Shown here: piece after piece, positions 52,840 to 64,000 of the stretch
Layout of the letters: each line of letters starts with the position of its first letter
Position numbering within the stretch: the stretch's first letter is position 1
From: ZLKRG44 sp964555705
Lineage (GTDB): Bacteria; Planctomycetota; Phycisphaerae; Phycisphaerales; SM1A02
Direction: 5' to 3'
DNA length: 64,000 nucleotides
NCBI GenBank assembly: GCA_964555705.1
Contig: CAZKTN010000001.1
Coordinates: 1-64,000 of the forward strand
Notes under the pieces: model-generated
Told to the model about the DNA's origin: nothing
Seen by the model: the letters and a program-made list of their open reading frames with translations, nothing else
Database searches by the model: none
Made by a program: the position numbers and the translations under genes

Positions 52840-53679
52840 GTGTCGACGGCGATCGCCAACTCAGTGTCCCGCTTCGGCTGGCTCGTCTGGGATGCGCTCG
52901 CAGGCTTCGGCCGCTTCACCGAGTTCGTCTTCGCGGTAATCGCGCAGCTCACTGCACATCCGGCGAAGTGCCTTCGGCCCTCGCTGCTGATCGCACAGTT
53001 CTATGCAGTAGGCGTAGCGAGCATCCCGGTCGTTGCGATCACGGGTGCCTTCATCGGCATGATCCTGTCACTTGAGGGGTATGCGCAGTTCGCGGCCATC
53101 GGGCAGGAGCAGCGGATGGGCGGCATCATCAACGTGTCCGTCACCAAGCAGATTGGTCCGGTGCTTGCGGCGGTGATGGTGGCCGGACGCGTGGGCGGCG
53201 CGCTGGCCGCGGAGCTCGGCTCGATGGCGGTCACCGAGCAGCTCGACGCGATGCGCGCGATGGATGCCGACCCGATCCGGATCCTGGTGGTGCCGCGCGT
53301 GGTGGCGTGCCTCGTCATGACGCCGATGCTCACCATCTACTCCGACATGCTCGGCGCATGGGGCGCGTGGTTCGTGACGTGCCGCGTGTACGGCGTGTCG
53401 GACGCGGACTACTGGTACTTCACCGGACTCTTCGTGCACTGGTGGGATCCGGTGTCAGGGCTTCTGAAGTCTGCGGCCTTCGGTGTCGCGATCGGGCTCG
53501 TGGCCTGCTTCAAGGGTTTCAACTCGAGGGCCGGCGCCGCAGGCGTGGGGCGTGCGGCGACGAGCGCATTCGTCGCGGCATTCATGGCGATCATCATCCT
53601 CAACCTGGTGCTCGCGCAGTTCTTCAACACCATCTACCGCCTCTTCATCTCGCAGCCGGGGAGCTATCTCGGTGGGTGA
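52840..53679 (+). CDS. MlaE-family ABC transporter permease
   Basis: A 279-aa MlaE/YrbE-type permease of phospholipid or lipid ABC transporters. Hydrophobic helices surround the conserved FIGMILSLEGY, IGPVLAAVMVAGRVGGALAAELGSMAVTEQ (split here by a short turn), DAMRAM and the PRVVACLVMTP block. The partner ATPase (MlaF) and MCE-domain protein (MlaD) are not adjacent, so it stands alone in the window. The transglutaminase-like gene overlaps its last 8 bp. Confidence 0.88.
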   Translation: MSTAIANSVSRFGWLVWDALAGFGRFTEFVFAVIAQLTAHPAKCLRPSLLIAQFYAVGVASIPVVAITGAFIGMILSLEGYAQFAAIGQEQRMGGIINVSVTKQIGPVLAAVMVAGRVGGALAAELGSMAVTEQLDAMRAMDADPIRILVVPRVVACLVMTPMLTIYSDMLGAWGAWFVTCRVYGVSDADYWYFTGLFVHWWDPVSGLLKSAAFGVAIGLVACFKGFNSRAGAAGVGRAATSAFVAAFMAIIILNLVLAQFFNTIYRLFISQPGSYLGG

Positions 53680-54994
53680 CCGCGTGCGCCGCGCCCCATC
53701 GAGGCCGGCGGTGCGGGCGGTGGCGATGTGTGCGGTAGCGATGTGCGCATGGCTCCCCAACGCGAGCCACGCCGACGCGCGCTCTCAGGACGCCGCGCCA
53801 CGCACGTCCAGCACCCCGTCGGCGCCCACGGATTTCGTGCCGCCAGGGGGCATTTCGGCGGCCAACCCAGTCGCGGCCTCGGGTCGGCCTCCGAGGGGAC
53901 CTCTCTCCCGGAGCGACCCGCAGCTGTGGCGCATCAGCGTGTCGCTGGCGATCAACCCGCCCGACGGGCTCGGCGCGCTGGCCCAGGCCTTCACGCGCAA
54001 CGCCAACGCGCTCCTGCTTCCGATCATCACGACGGACACCTGGTTCCAGGCTGACCCTTCGACGGTCACCTCACGCGTGCTGATCGACGGCGCACCGGTC
54101 CCGGCCGGGGAAGCGCAACCGCTCGTGCGGCTTGGACGCTCGGGGGATGGCCGCATCGAGGTGCCACTGACGCGGCCGGTCACGCAGACCTACCAGGCGG
54201 ATGTGTCGTGGGTGGTGCAGAGCTGGGATTGTTCGGTGAACGAGGCCGCAGCGGCGCAGATCGGCTGGCCGGCGGAGTGGCCGGAGGAGACGCGCCGCTG
54301 GCTCACGCCTGAGCCCTTCATCGAGTCGAACGACGCCGGCATCGTCTCGTTCATGCAGCGCGTCTCGGGTGGCCGCGTGCAAAGCGTGCCGCCATGGCTG
54401 GCGGCAAAGGACCTGGTGCGCGCCGCGTGCGGTGCGATGCGCGGCGTGGACGGCATGTCGATGCGCACGGTGGGCAACGCAGTCGAGGGGCTTGCGGTGT
54501 CGGGCGCGAGCGCCACGCTGCAGCGCGGCAGCGGCAGCCCCAACGACCTGGTGTGCCTCAGCGTGGCCGTCCTTCGCGCGGCCGGGATCCCCGCTCGGCC
54601 GGTGCTCGGGCTCTCTGCGCCCCGCAGCGGCGGCGGACGCGGAACCGGATCCTCGACCAGCGCAAGCGAACTGGTGACGTGGGGCGAGTTCTTCCTTCCG
54701 GATGCGGGATGGGTCCCCTTCGACCCGAACATGATGCGCGGATCGATCCCCTCGAACGCCACCGTGCGTCAGCCCTGGCGCGGTTTCGCGTTCGAGCTTG
54801 ACCTCGAGCGCCGCGCGCCGTTCGCGCACTCGTTCGGACCCGAGGGCGCCTCGAGCGCAGATCCCTTCGGCGCATCGCGCAGCATCCGCCGCGCACCGCT
54901 GTGGAGCTGGAAGGTGCTGCCGCACGCGCAGGACCCCATGAACCGCGCGTGGATCGTGCTTCAGGGCACGAGCCTCGGTCCCGGGCGGCCGTAG
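53672..54994 (+). CDS. Transglutaminase-like exported protein with degenerate active site
   Basis: A 440-aa protein starting at GTG 53672 with an N-terminal hydrophobic export signal (about residues 10-30). The transglutaminase-core pattern is clear (LSVAVLRAAGIPARPVLGL; EFFLPDAGWVPFDP), but at the catalytic cysteine position the sequence is GSPND, with Pro in place of Cys, and the histidine of the HxW motif is replaced (LVTWGEF). The Asp of FDP is kept. It is therefore probably a non-catalytic relative, perhaps a binding domain. It overlaps mlaE by 8 bp, suggesting a shared envelope function. Confidence 0.65.
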   Translation: MGDRVRRAPSRPAVRAVAMCAVAMCAWLPNASHADARSQDAAPRTSSTPSAPTDFVPPGGISAANPVAASGRPPRGPLSRSDPQLWRISVSLAINPPDGLGALAQAFTRNANALLLPIITTDTWFQADPSTVTSRVLIDGAPVPAGEAQPLVRLGRSGDGRIEVPLTRPVTQTYQADVSWVVQSWDCSVNEAAAAQIGWPAEWPEETRRWLTPEPFIESNDAGIVSFMQRVSGGRVQSVPPWLAAKDLVRAACGAMRGVDGMSMRTVGNAVEGLAVSGASATLQRGSGSPNDLVCLSVAVLRAAGIPARPVLGLSAPRSGGGRGTGSSTSASELVTWGEFFLPDAGWVPFDPNMMRGSIPSNATVRQPWRGFAFELDLERRAPFAHSFGPEGASSADPFGASRSIRRAPLWSWKVLPHAQDPMNRAWIVLQGTSLGPGRP

Positions 54995-55049
54995 CGCCGC
55001 GCCGCTCGGCTCGTGAGTAGCTGCTGGCCCGACCGGTCCTCGACCTGCA

Positions 55050-58405
<3,356 letters not shown>

Positions 58406-58409
<4 letters not shown>

Positions 58410-59695
58410 GCGAAGACCCCCTCGACGGTCCACGTGCCCTGCTCGCGCAGCCACAGCCCCAGCCCGTTGGCGCAGTGCACGCGCCAGTAGCGCCGCGGCA
58501 TCCGCTCGCGCGAGTCCTGGATCACCTCAGGTCCGCACCACCTGCTGACGGACAGCTGCATCCTGCGCCAGCGGAGCGATGCCGAGCCAGTGCCGTCGAC
58601 ATGCGCTGGCTCAGCGGGGTCAAGCAGCAGCGACGGACGCCATGCCTGCACCACAGGCGTGCGCACCGCACGCTGAAGCGCCAGTGACGCCGCCGCCAGC
58701 GACTGCGCATCCGCCGCGCGCCATGCGCGCTCAGGGAGGTGACGCTCCACCGGCAGGTGGCGGCGCACGGCACCTGTGCCGAACCGCGACGCAAGCGTGT
58801 CGACGAGCTCGCCGGCGCTGCGTGCCGCCAGGGTAGCCATCGCATGCGCACCGGACGCATCGGGCCCATCTTCCGCGCAGCGCCCGATGCGCACCGCCGT
58901 GCACTTGATGCGCTCCACGCCCATGCCCATGTCCATCCGCTCAAGGTGCGGCGACGCAAGCGACATGAGGTGCCGCGCGCTGCGGCTGGGCATGCCAAGC
59001 CTGATGCCGATGCACGCGCGCTGCCGACCCGCAAGCGAGCACTCGATGCGCAGCTCGCGCGCGCCGCGGCGGCGGCCTGCAAGCTGCGCGCACACCTCCC
59101 GCAGCAGCGTGGCGCATGCCTCGCGCACCGCTTCGGCATCCTGCACGGGCCCGTCGCACTCGAGCGACGCCTCCGGCAACGGCCTCTCGCGCACCGGCAC
59201 AAGCGCCTGGCGCCTCGTGCCATCGAGCATCTCAAGCCGTGCAAGCAGCGGCATCCCGTAGCGCGCCAGCAGCGCAGGCCTCGGCAGCGCGCGCAGCTCG
59301 CCGATCCGGCGCACGTTGACCGCATGCAGCGACTCGACCGTCTCGCCATCGATGCGCAGCGCCTCGACTGGCGCCTCGTCAACGGCCCCTTCGCCATGCG
59401 CACGCACGAGCGCCTCCACCGGGTTGCCGCCAATCCCCACGCGCACACGGACGTTGCGCGCCGCGCACTCGCGCACGATGCGCCGGCGCAGCGCGGACAT
59501 GCTGCCGTGCACACGCTCGCAGCCGCTGATGTCGATGACAAGCGCTGCAGGCCCAGGCGATTCATCGACAGCGACGACCGGCGAGTAGCGCAGGCACCAC
59601 CGCGCGAAGGCGAGGAACCTGCGTCGGCGAGGGCCTGGCTCATCTGGCCATTCAGGGCACATCACGGCGGCGATGCGTGCATCCATCGCGGTCAT
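58406..59695 (-). CDS. imuB: ImuB, catalytically inactive Y-family polymerase homologue
   Basis: A 429-aa protein that in characterised systems bridges DnaE2 to the sliding clamp. The Y-family fold is suggested by CLRYSPVVAVDES and VIDISGCERVHG, the latter replacing the acidic catalytic motif as usual in ImuB. Later parts carry the thumb and little-finger regions (RALPRPALLARYG). ATG 59695 overlaps the imuA stop (ATGA), which fixes the start although the frame continues upstream. Confidence 0.87.
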
Positions 59696-60435
59696 CCCGT
59701 CCAGTGCCACGGCGCACGCACCACAGCGCCCGCACCTGCACCGGCCGACGCAGACGCTGCCGCCGCACCGCCGTGACCTCTCGCGCGAATCAGGTGCACA
59801 GTCCACTGAGGCGAATCGTCATCGGCACCTGCGGCCGCTGGCGCCACGATCCACCGCGTCGCTGCAGAGCCAATCGCATCGCGCTCATGCCATGGCCTGG
59901 CCACGCACGCAAGCGCGGGCGGTCGCACGCGCGTGCCTTCCGCGCACGCCACTGCGCTGCGGTCCGCCGCAAGCTGCAGCCGCCGTGACAGCGCCCGGCT
60001 GAATCCGGTGCCATCCACCACGCCCATCGCAACGCCGTCGCAGCGCAGTGCCTGCTCGAATGCCCATGCGCGTGCATCAGCATCCTCAGGATCCACCCAC
60101 AGCGACCTCGCAAGCAGCTCGCGGCTGCCGTCGCGCCCGATGAGCGCACGCACCGATGGCCACACCCAACGGCCGATCCACACCACCAGTCCTGCGCCAT
60201 GCCGGGCCGCGGAGGGATCCGTCATCGCCACCATCCGCCAGGCGAGCGCGATCAGCACGCCACGTGGAGCGACCCCAATGCTGCCATCATCGAGGATCCA
60301 CTCATGGATGGCATCCGCATCAAGACCGCCGCCGAGGGCGGCATCAACCTCTGGCCATCCTGTGGCCACACGGCGCACCGGGCGGTGCACCAGCGCCGCA
60401 ACGCGGTCGCGAAGCTCGGTCGGGAGTGGCGGCAT
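59692..60435 (-). CDS. imuA: ImuA, RecA-like mutasome accessory protein
   Basis: A 247-aa protein with the ImuA pattern: ATGWPEVDAALGGGLDADAIHEW near the N-terminus, then a RecA-like core without a canonical P-loop (GVLIALAWRM) and the WVDPEDADARAWAFEQAL block. It ends in an Ala/Gly-rich region. It is the first gene of the three-gene mutasome. Its ATG follows the promoter/dyad at 60442-60475 so closely that the mRNA would have almost no leader. Confidence 0.8.
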   Translation of the reverse strand: MPPLPTELRDRVAALVHRPVRRVATGWPEVDAALGGGLDADAIHEWILDDGSIGVAPRGVLIALAWRMVAMTDPSAARHGAGLVVWIGRWVWPSVRALIGRDGSRELLARSLWVDPEDADARAWAFEQALRCDGVAMGVVDGTGFSRALSRRLQLAADRSAVACAEGTRVRPPALACVARPWHERDAIGSAATRWIVAPAAAGADDDSPQWTVHLIRARGHGGAAAASASAGAGAGAVVRAPWHWTG

Positions 60436-60441
60436 CTGTTC

Positions 60442-60475
60442 GGTATCTGTTAGGATACCCAGCCGCCCACGTCAA
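60442..60475 (-). promoter_or_regulatory. imu operon promoter overlapped by a dyad (candidate LexA-type operator)
   Basis: On the minus strand TTGACG (60475-60470), 17-bp spacer, TAACAG (60452-60447). The perfect dyad GGTATC-N6-GATACC (60442-60459) covers the -10, and ATCTGTT is repeated with an 11-bp period (plus strand 60434 and 60445). imu operons are SOS-regulated in many bacteria, so a LexA-like repressor site is likely. Confidence 0.5.
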
Positions 60476-60534
60476 GTCCCGCAATTGCCGGCCAGCGCGC
60501 TGTGCGACCCGAAGGCACCCCTCTCCGTGCAGCG

Positions 60535-61653
60535 TCAGGGCGAGAGCAGGTCCCGAGTCGCCGATGCCACGTCGGGGCAGCCCGCAAGCGCCATTGACCG
60601 AGAGAGGTCCTCGATGAGCAGCTCGAGCACCCGCCGCGCGCCAGCCTCGCCGCCCACCGCCAGGCCCCAGAGCACGGGCCGGCCCACCTGCACCGCCGTT
60701 GCGCCAAGCGCCAGCGCGCGCAGGATGTCGGTTCCGCAGCGGATGCCCCCATCGACGAGCACCGGCGCGCGCCCAGCCACCGCATCCACCACATGCGGCA
60801 GCGCCTCCGCGGTCGCCGGCGCCCCATCGAGCTGTCGTCCGCCATGGTTGCTCACCACAACGCCAGCCGCGCCCGACGCGAGCGCGTGCCGAGCGTCATC
60901 CGCACGGCAGATGCCCTTCACGAGCACCGGCAACCTCGTCTGAGCGCAGAGCCACTCGAGATCGCGCCAGGAGAGCGACGCATCGATCGTCCATCCGAGC
61001 GCCTGAGCGATGCCCACGCCCGAGTGGCCCGTCGGTCCGGCATGACCTTCGCGGTAGAGGTTCACGACGCCCATGCCATCAGGCACACGGAACCCGGTGC
61101 GCTGCTCGCGCTCGCGGAGCCCCCACACGGGAGTGTCCACCGTGAGCTCGATCGCCGCACATCCCGCCGACTCCGCACGCTGCGCAAGGTCGCGTACAAA
61201 CGGCCTGTCCTGCCCGATGTAGAGCTGGAAGAGCACCGGGCCGGTCGCCTGCGCGCACACGTCCTCGAGGCGTGTGGTGGAGAGGCTGCTCACCACCATC
61301 GGCACGCCTACTGCGCCGCACGCGCGGACGGTCGCGATCTCGCCCTCGTCGCAGGCCATCCTGTGCAGCGCGGTCGGCGCCACCAGCACCGGCGCAGCGA
61401 CCGTCCGCCCGAGCAGCGCGGTCGCCGTCGAACGGCGCGACACATCCACCATCACGCGGTACCACACAAGCAGCCTCGACCACGCCTCTGCGTTGCGCGA
61501 GAGCGTGCGCTCAGCGCCTGCGCCACCGGCGTAGTAGGCGTAGGCCATGGGCGCGAGCCGCGCGCGCGCGGCGTCCTCGAAGGCTGCGACGCTCGACAGC
61601 CGCGACAGCTCCTCTGCCCCGAGTGGCTCAGCGCTGGTGATTGCGGTCGTCAT
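60535..61653 (-). CDS. FMN-dependent alpha-hydroxy-acid oxidase/dehydrogenase
   Basis: A 372-aa TIM-barrel flavoenzyme of the LldD/glycolate oxidase/lactate monooxygenase family. Visible signatures are YYAGGAGAE near the N-terminus, VLVAPTALHRMA, LFQLYIGQDR and the active-site block VVSNHGGRQLDG with the catalytic His and Arg, then VLVDGGIRCGTDI and ALGATAVQVGRP for FMN phosphate binding. The substrate (lactate, glycolate or other) cannot be fixed. ATG 61653 lies 10 bp after tRNA-Leu; the frame extends into the tRNA, but that part is not protein. Confidence 0.87.
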   Translation of the reverse strand: MTTAITSAEPLGAEELSRLSSVAAFEDAARARLAPMAYAYYAGGAGAERTLSRNAEAWSRLLVWYRVMVDVSRRSTATALLGRTVAAPVLVAPTALHRMACDEGEIATVRACGAVGVPMVVSSLSTTRLEDVCAQATGPVLFQLYIGQDRPFVRDLAQRAESAGCAAIELTVDTPVWGLREREQRTGFRVPDGMGVVNLYREGHAGPTGHSGVGIAQALGWTIDASLSWRDLEWLCAQTRLPVLVKGICRADDARHALASGAAGVVVSNHGGRQLDGAPATAEALPHVVDAVAGRAPVLVDGGIRCGTDILRALALGATAVQVGRPVLWGLAVGGEAGARRVLELLIEDLSRSMALAGCPDVASATRDLLSP

Positions 61654-61663
61654 GGGATGCGAG

Positions 61664-61749
61664 TGCCGGCGACAGGAATCGAACCTGCACGCCCCTTCCG
61701 GGGCAATTGATTTTGAATCAATCGCGTCTGCCAGTTCCGCCACGCCGGC
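61664..61749 (-). tRNA. tRNA-Leu (anticodon CAA)
   Basis: A class II tRNA with acceptor GCCGGCG/CGCCGGC, anticodon stem ATTGA/TCAAT with loop TTCAAAA (anticodon CAA), a long variable arm (GCCCC/GGGGC), a T arm with loop TTCGATT and discriminator A. CCA is not encoded. It lies between guaB and the hydroxy-acid oxidase, all on the minus strand. Confidence 0.95.
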
Positions 61750-61777
61750 TGCGTGGACGCGTCACTCTACACGGGGC

Positions 61778-63268
61778 TCAGTCGCCGTCGGCCACGGCGC
61801 CGCGCGAGTAGTTGGACGCCTCGCGCGTGATGACGATGTCGTGCGGGTGGTTCTCGATGACGCTTGCTGCGGAGATGCGCACGAAGCGAGTGTCGCGCCG
61901 GAACTCCGCAAGCGTGGCGCATCCGCAGTAGCCCATTGCGGCCCGCAGCCCGCCCACCATCTGGAAGACGAACTCCGACAGCGGCCCGCGGTACGGCACC
62001 CGTCCCTCGACGCCCTCAGGCACGAACTTGCGGCTGCCTGCCTGCGAGTAGCGGTCAGCGCTGCCGGCCGCCATCGCGCCCTCGCTACCCATGCCGCGGT
62101 AGCTCTTGAAGCGACGGCCCCGGTGCAGCACCAGCTCGCCGGGGCTCTCGTCAAGCCCGGCGAAGAGGCCTCCGAGCATCACGCATCCTGCGCCCGCGGC
62201 GATCGCCTTGGCCATGTCGCCCGAGAGCCTGATGCCACCATCTGCGATGACCGGGATGTCGGTGCCCTCGAGCCCCTGCACTGCATTCATGATCGCCGTG
62301 ACCTGCGGCACTCCCACGCCGGTGACCACGCGGGTCGTGCAGATCGATCCGGGTCCGATGCCGACCTTCACCGCATCGGCACCCGCATCGGCGAGCGCGC
62401 GCGCACCATCTGCAGTCGCCACATTTCCGGCGATCACCTCGATGGCGTGGCGCGACTTGATCTCCTTGACCGTGCGGATCACGTTGGCGCTGTGGCCGTG
62501 CGCAGTGTCGACGATGATCACGTCGACCTCCGCCGCAATCAGGGCCTCAACGCGCTCGAACTGCAGCACGCCAACCGCAGCGCCCACACGAAGGCGGCCA
62601 CGCGAATCGCGGCACGCGCGCGGGTGCGTGATCGTGTTCTCGACATCGCGCATCGTGACCATTCCCGCGAGGCGGCCCGACGCATCCACCAGCGGCAGCT
62701 TCTCGACGCGCGCGCGCGTCATCATCGCCTCGGCGTCCTCCAGGCGCGTGTTCGGCGCAGCGGTCACGAGCCCTTCGGCCGTCATCACGTCGGCGACCTT
62801 GAGCTCGCGGCCAGTCTTGCCCAGGAACTTCATGTCGCGCCGCGTCAGGATTCCCACCAGCCGCCCGCGCGCCGACCCGTCCTCGGTCACCGGGAACCCG
62901 CTCACCCCCTGGTCGGACATCAGCGTGATCGCGCGCTGCACGCTGTCGCCCGGGGAAAGCGTCACGGGATCGGTGATGATGCCGTTCTCGCTCCGCTTGA
63001 CCTTCGCGACCTCGCGCGCCTGCCGCTCCGGCGGCATGTTCTTGTGGATGATGCCGATGCCGCCCTCCTGCGCGAGGGCCCGCGCCAGCGGCGCCTCAGT
63101 CACCGTGTCCATCGGGGCGGAGATGAGAGGGATCTCAAGCCTGATCCCACGCGTCAGCGGCGCCGAGGTGTCGACCGCATCGGGCGTGACGGAGCTGGCC
63201 CTAGGCACAAGCAGCACGTCGTCGAAGGTGATCCCGTCCTGGATGATCCGCTGCGTGTGGTCCGCCAT
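61778..63268 (-). CDS. guaB: Inosine-5'-monophosphate dehydrogenase
   Basis: A 496-aa enzyme converting IMP to XMP, the committed step of GMP synthesis. TFDDVLLVP is near the N-terminus. Two CBS domains (about residues 95-210) interrupt the barrel, with VTEDGSARGRLVGILTRRD and LPLVDASGRLAGMVT. The catalytic cysteine loop is GIGPGSICTTRVVTG, and the mobile flap is GSRKFVPEGVEGRVPYRG. Start ATG 63268 (MADHTQ) fits family length; the frame continues upstream without conservation. Confidence 0.95.
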   Translation of the reverse strand: MADHTQRIIQDGITFDDVLLVPRASSVTPDAVDTSAPLTRGIRLEIPLISAPMDTVTEAPLARALAQEGGIGIIHKNMPPERQAREVAKVKRSENGIITDPVTLSPGDSVQRAITLMSDQGVSGFPVTEDGSARGRLVGILTRRDMKFLGKTGRELKVADVMTAEGLVTAAPNTRLEDAEAMMTRARVEKLPLVDASGRLAGMVTMRDVENTITHPRACRDSRGRLRVGAAVGVLQFERVEALIAAEVDVIIVDTAHGHSANVIRTVKEIKSRHAIEVIAGNVATADGARALADAGADAVKVGIGPGSICTTRVVTGVGVPQVTAIMNAVQGLEGTDIPVIADGGIRLSGDMAKAIAAGAGCVMLGGLFAGLDESPGELVLHRGRRFKSYRGMGSEGAMAAGSADRYSQAGSRKFVPEGVEGRVPYRGPLSEFVFQMVGGLRAAMGYCGCATLAEFRRDTRFVRISAASVIENHPHDIVITREASNYSRGAVADGD

Positions 63269-63386
63269 CGCGGGAGTGTGCGCTCTCCCGGGCGCGGCGT
63301 CAACGCCCTGCCGGTGCGGCCGCCATGGCGAACGCGGATTCGTGCTACGCTTGTGGGCTACCCGCATTCAGGAGTGGACCCCCGCA

Positions 63387-64000
63387 GTGAGCGCCAGCGG
63401 CCGTAACGAGCTTCTCACCCCGATTCCCGTCGCCAAGCGGGGCACCCAGCCCGGCGAGGGCAAGCAGGCGTGGATGTCCTGGCTCAAGGCCACCATCGCG
63501 ATCGAGGCCAGCGACCTGATCGTCAAGAGCGGCCTGCCCCCCCGCGTCCGGCACCGCGGCGCGCTGAAGGACCTCACCGCCCCCCCGCTCACGGACGACC
63601 TGATGTTCCAGGTCGCACGCGATGTGCTTGACGCCAATCAGCTCGACCACTTCGCGCGCCACGGGTCGATCGACTTCGCCTTCGACTACGACGAGAAGCG
63701 CCGGTTCCGCGTGAACCTCTTCATGGCGCGCGGCCGCCCGTCGGTGGCGGCCCGACTCATCGCAAGCAAGATCAAGACCTTCGAGGAGCTCGGCCTCAAG
63801 GCCATCCTCGGCGATGTGGCGATGATGGCCCAGGGCCTGATCCTCTTCTCAGGCGTCACCGGCTCGGGCAAGAGCACGTCCATCGCGGCGATGCTGCAGT
63901 ACGTCAACGAGCGCAAGAAGGTGCACATCGTCACGATCGAGGACCCGATCGAGTACATCTTCACCGACAACAAGGCCACCATCAACCAGCGCGAGGTCGG
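63387..64000 (+). CDS. pilT: PilT-type twitching motility / type IV pilus ATPase (partial, 3' end beyond window)
   Basis: The first 204 codons of a secretion/retraction ATPase that continues past the right edge. The N-terminal PAS-like domain has SDLIVKSGLPPRVRHRG, then FRVNLFMARGRPSVAARLI. Walker A is GVTGSGKST (about residue 155), followed by the Asp-box region IVTIEDPIEYIF. GTG 63387 is preceded by GGAG (63371-63374). PilT powers pilus retraction; the closely related PilU cannot be excluded without the C-terminus. Confidence 0.88.
   Translation, partial: MSASGRNELLTPIPVAKRGTQPGEGKQAWMSWLKATIAIEASDLIVKSGLPPRVRHRGALKDLTAPPLTDDLMFQVARDVLDANQLDHFARHGSIDFAFDYDEKRRFRVNLFMARGRPSVAARLIASKIKTFEELGLKAILGDVAMMAQGLILFSGVTGSGKSTSIAAMLQYVNERKKVHIVTIEDPIEYIFTDNKATINQREV

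Noticed and set aside
61654..61743. N-terminal 30 residues of the hydroxy-acid oxidase ORF
   Set aside because: This part is the complement of tRNA-Leu; the protein starts at ATG 61653.

Overview
The window is a GC-rich, densely packed bacterial chromosome segment with about 46 protein genes, three tRNAs and no mobile element, prophage or CRISPR array. Gene content points to a planctomycete, most likely Phycisphaerae-like. The evidence is a C-terminal dockerin-like EF-hand pair on a lamin-tail-domain surface protein with a CC-rich module, a Minf_1886-family protein, a type III glutamine synthetase, a bacterial deoxyhypusine-synthase-like enzyme, a stand-alone FlgI-like lipoprotein and an imuA-imuB-dnaE2 mutasome. 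This is inferred from families; no rRNA is present to confirm it.

Layout. 1-10.6 kb: end of an acidic protein, terminator hairpins, a tiny membrane protein, gltX (-), phosphodiesterase, membrane protein, corA, type III glutamine synthetase, then tig / SHOCT-like / clpX / GAF reductase and rpmB. 10.64-11.25 kb: a gene-free stretch with a strong sigma70-type promoter and many hairpins, proposed as a structured RNA or dnaG leader. 11.25-15.4 kb: dnaG-rpoD, ending in a four-copy 17-bp tandem repeat shared with the convergent aldehyde dehydrogenase. 16.8-21.9 kb: a compact type VII secretion-like locus (WXG100-like protein, two small helical proteins, a 1305-aa FtsK/EssC-like ATPase). 21.8-37.1 kb: hrpA (-), tRNA-Val, FlgI-like lipoprotein, smc, DHS-like enzyme, small asparaginase, membrane protein, lysA, SRPBCC protein, and pgpA/pgsA (-).

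37.2-46 kb: nuoJKLMN (the proton-pumping membrane arm of complex I, without the peripheral-arm genes), whose last gene runs into tRNA-Arg, then polX. 46-55 kb: ffh, AI-2E family exporter (-), Minf_1886 protein (-), OmpA-like lipoprotein, lamin-tail/dockerin protein, MlaE permease, degenerate transglutaminase-like protein. 55-64 kb: imuA-imuB-dnaE2 (-) behind a dyad-overlapped promoter, an FMN hydroxy-acid oxidase (-) directly behind tRNA-Leu, guaB (-), and the start of pilT.

Themes: information processing (dnaG, rpoD, smc, ffh, polX, tig, clpX, rpmB, gltX), energy (nuo), phospholipid head-group synthesis (pgsA then pgpA) and envelope or secretion functions. Two regulatory or architectural signals stand out. 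First, a TANNNT -10-like box sits exactly 6 bp before at least eight start codons and suggests common leaderless transcription. Second, several genes are packed so tightly that stop codons form part of a putative -10 box, and in one case lie inside a tRNA gene.
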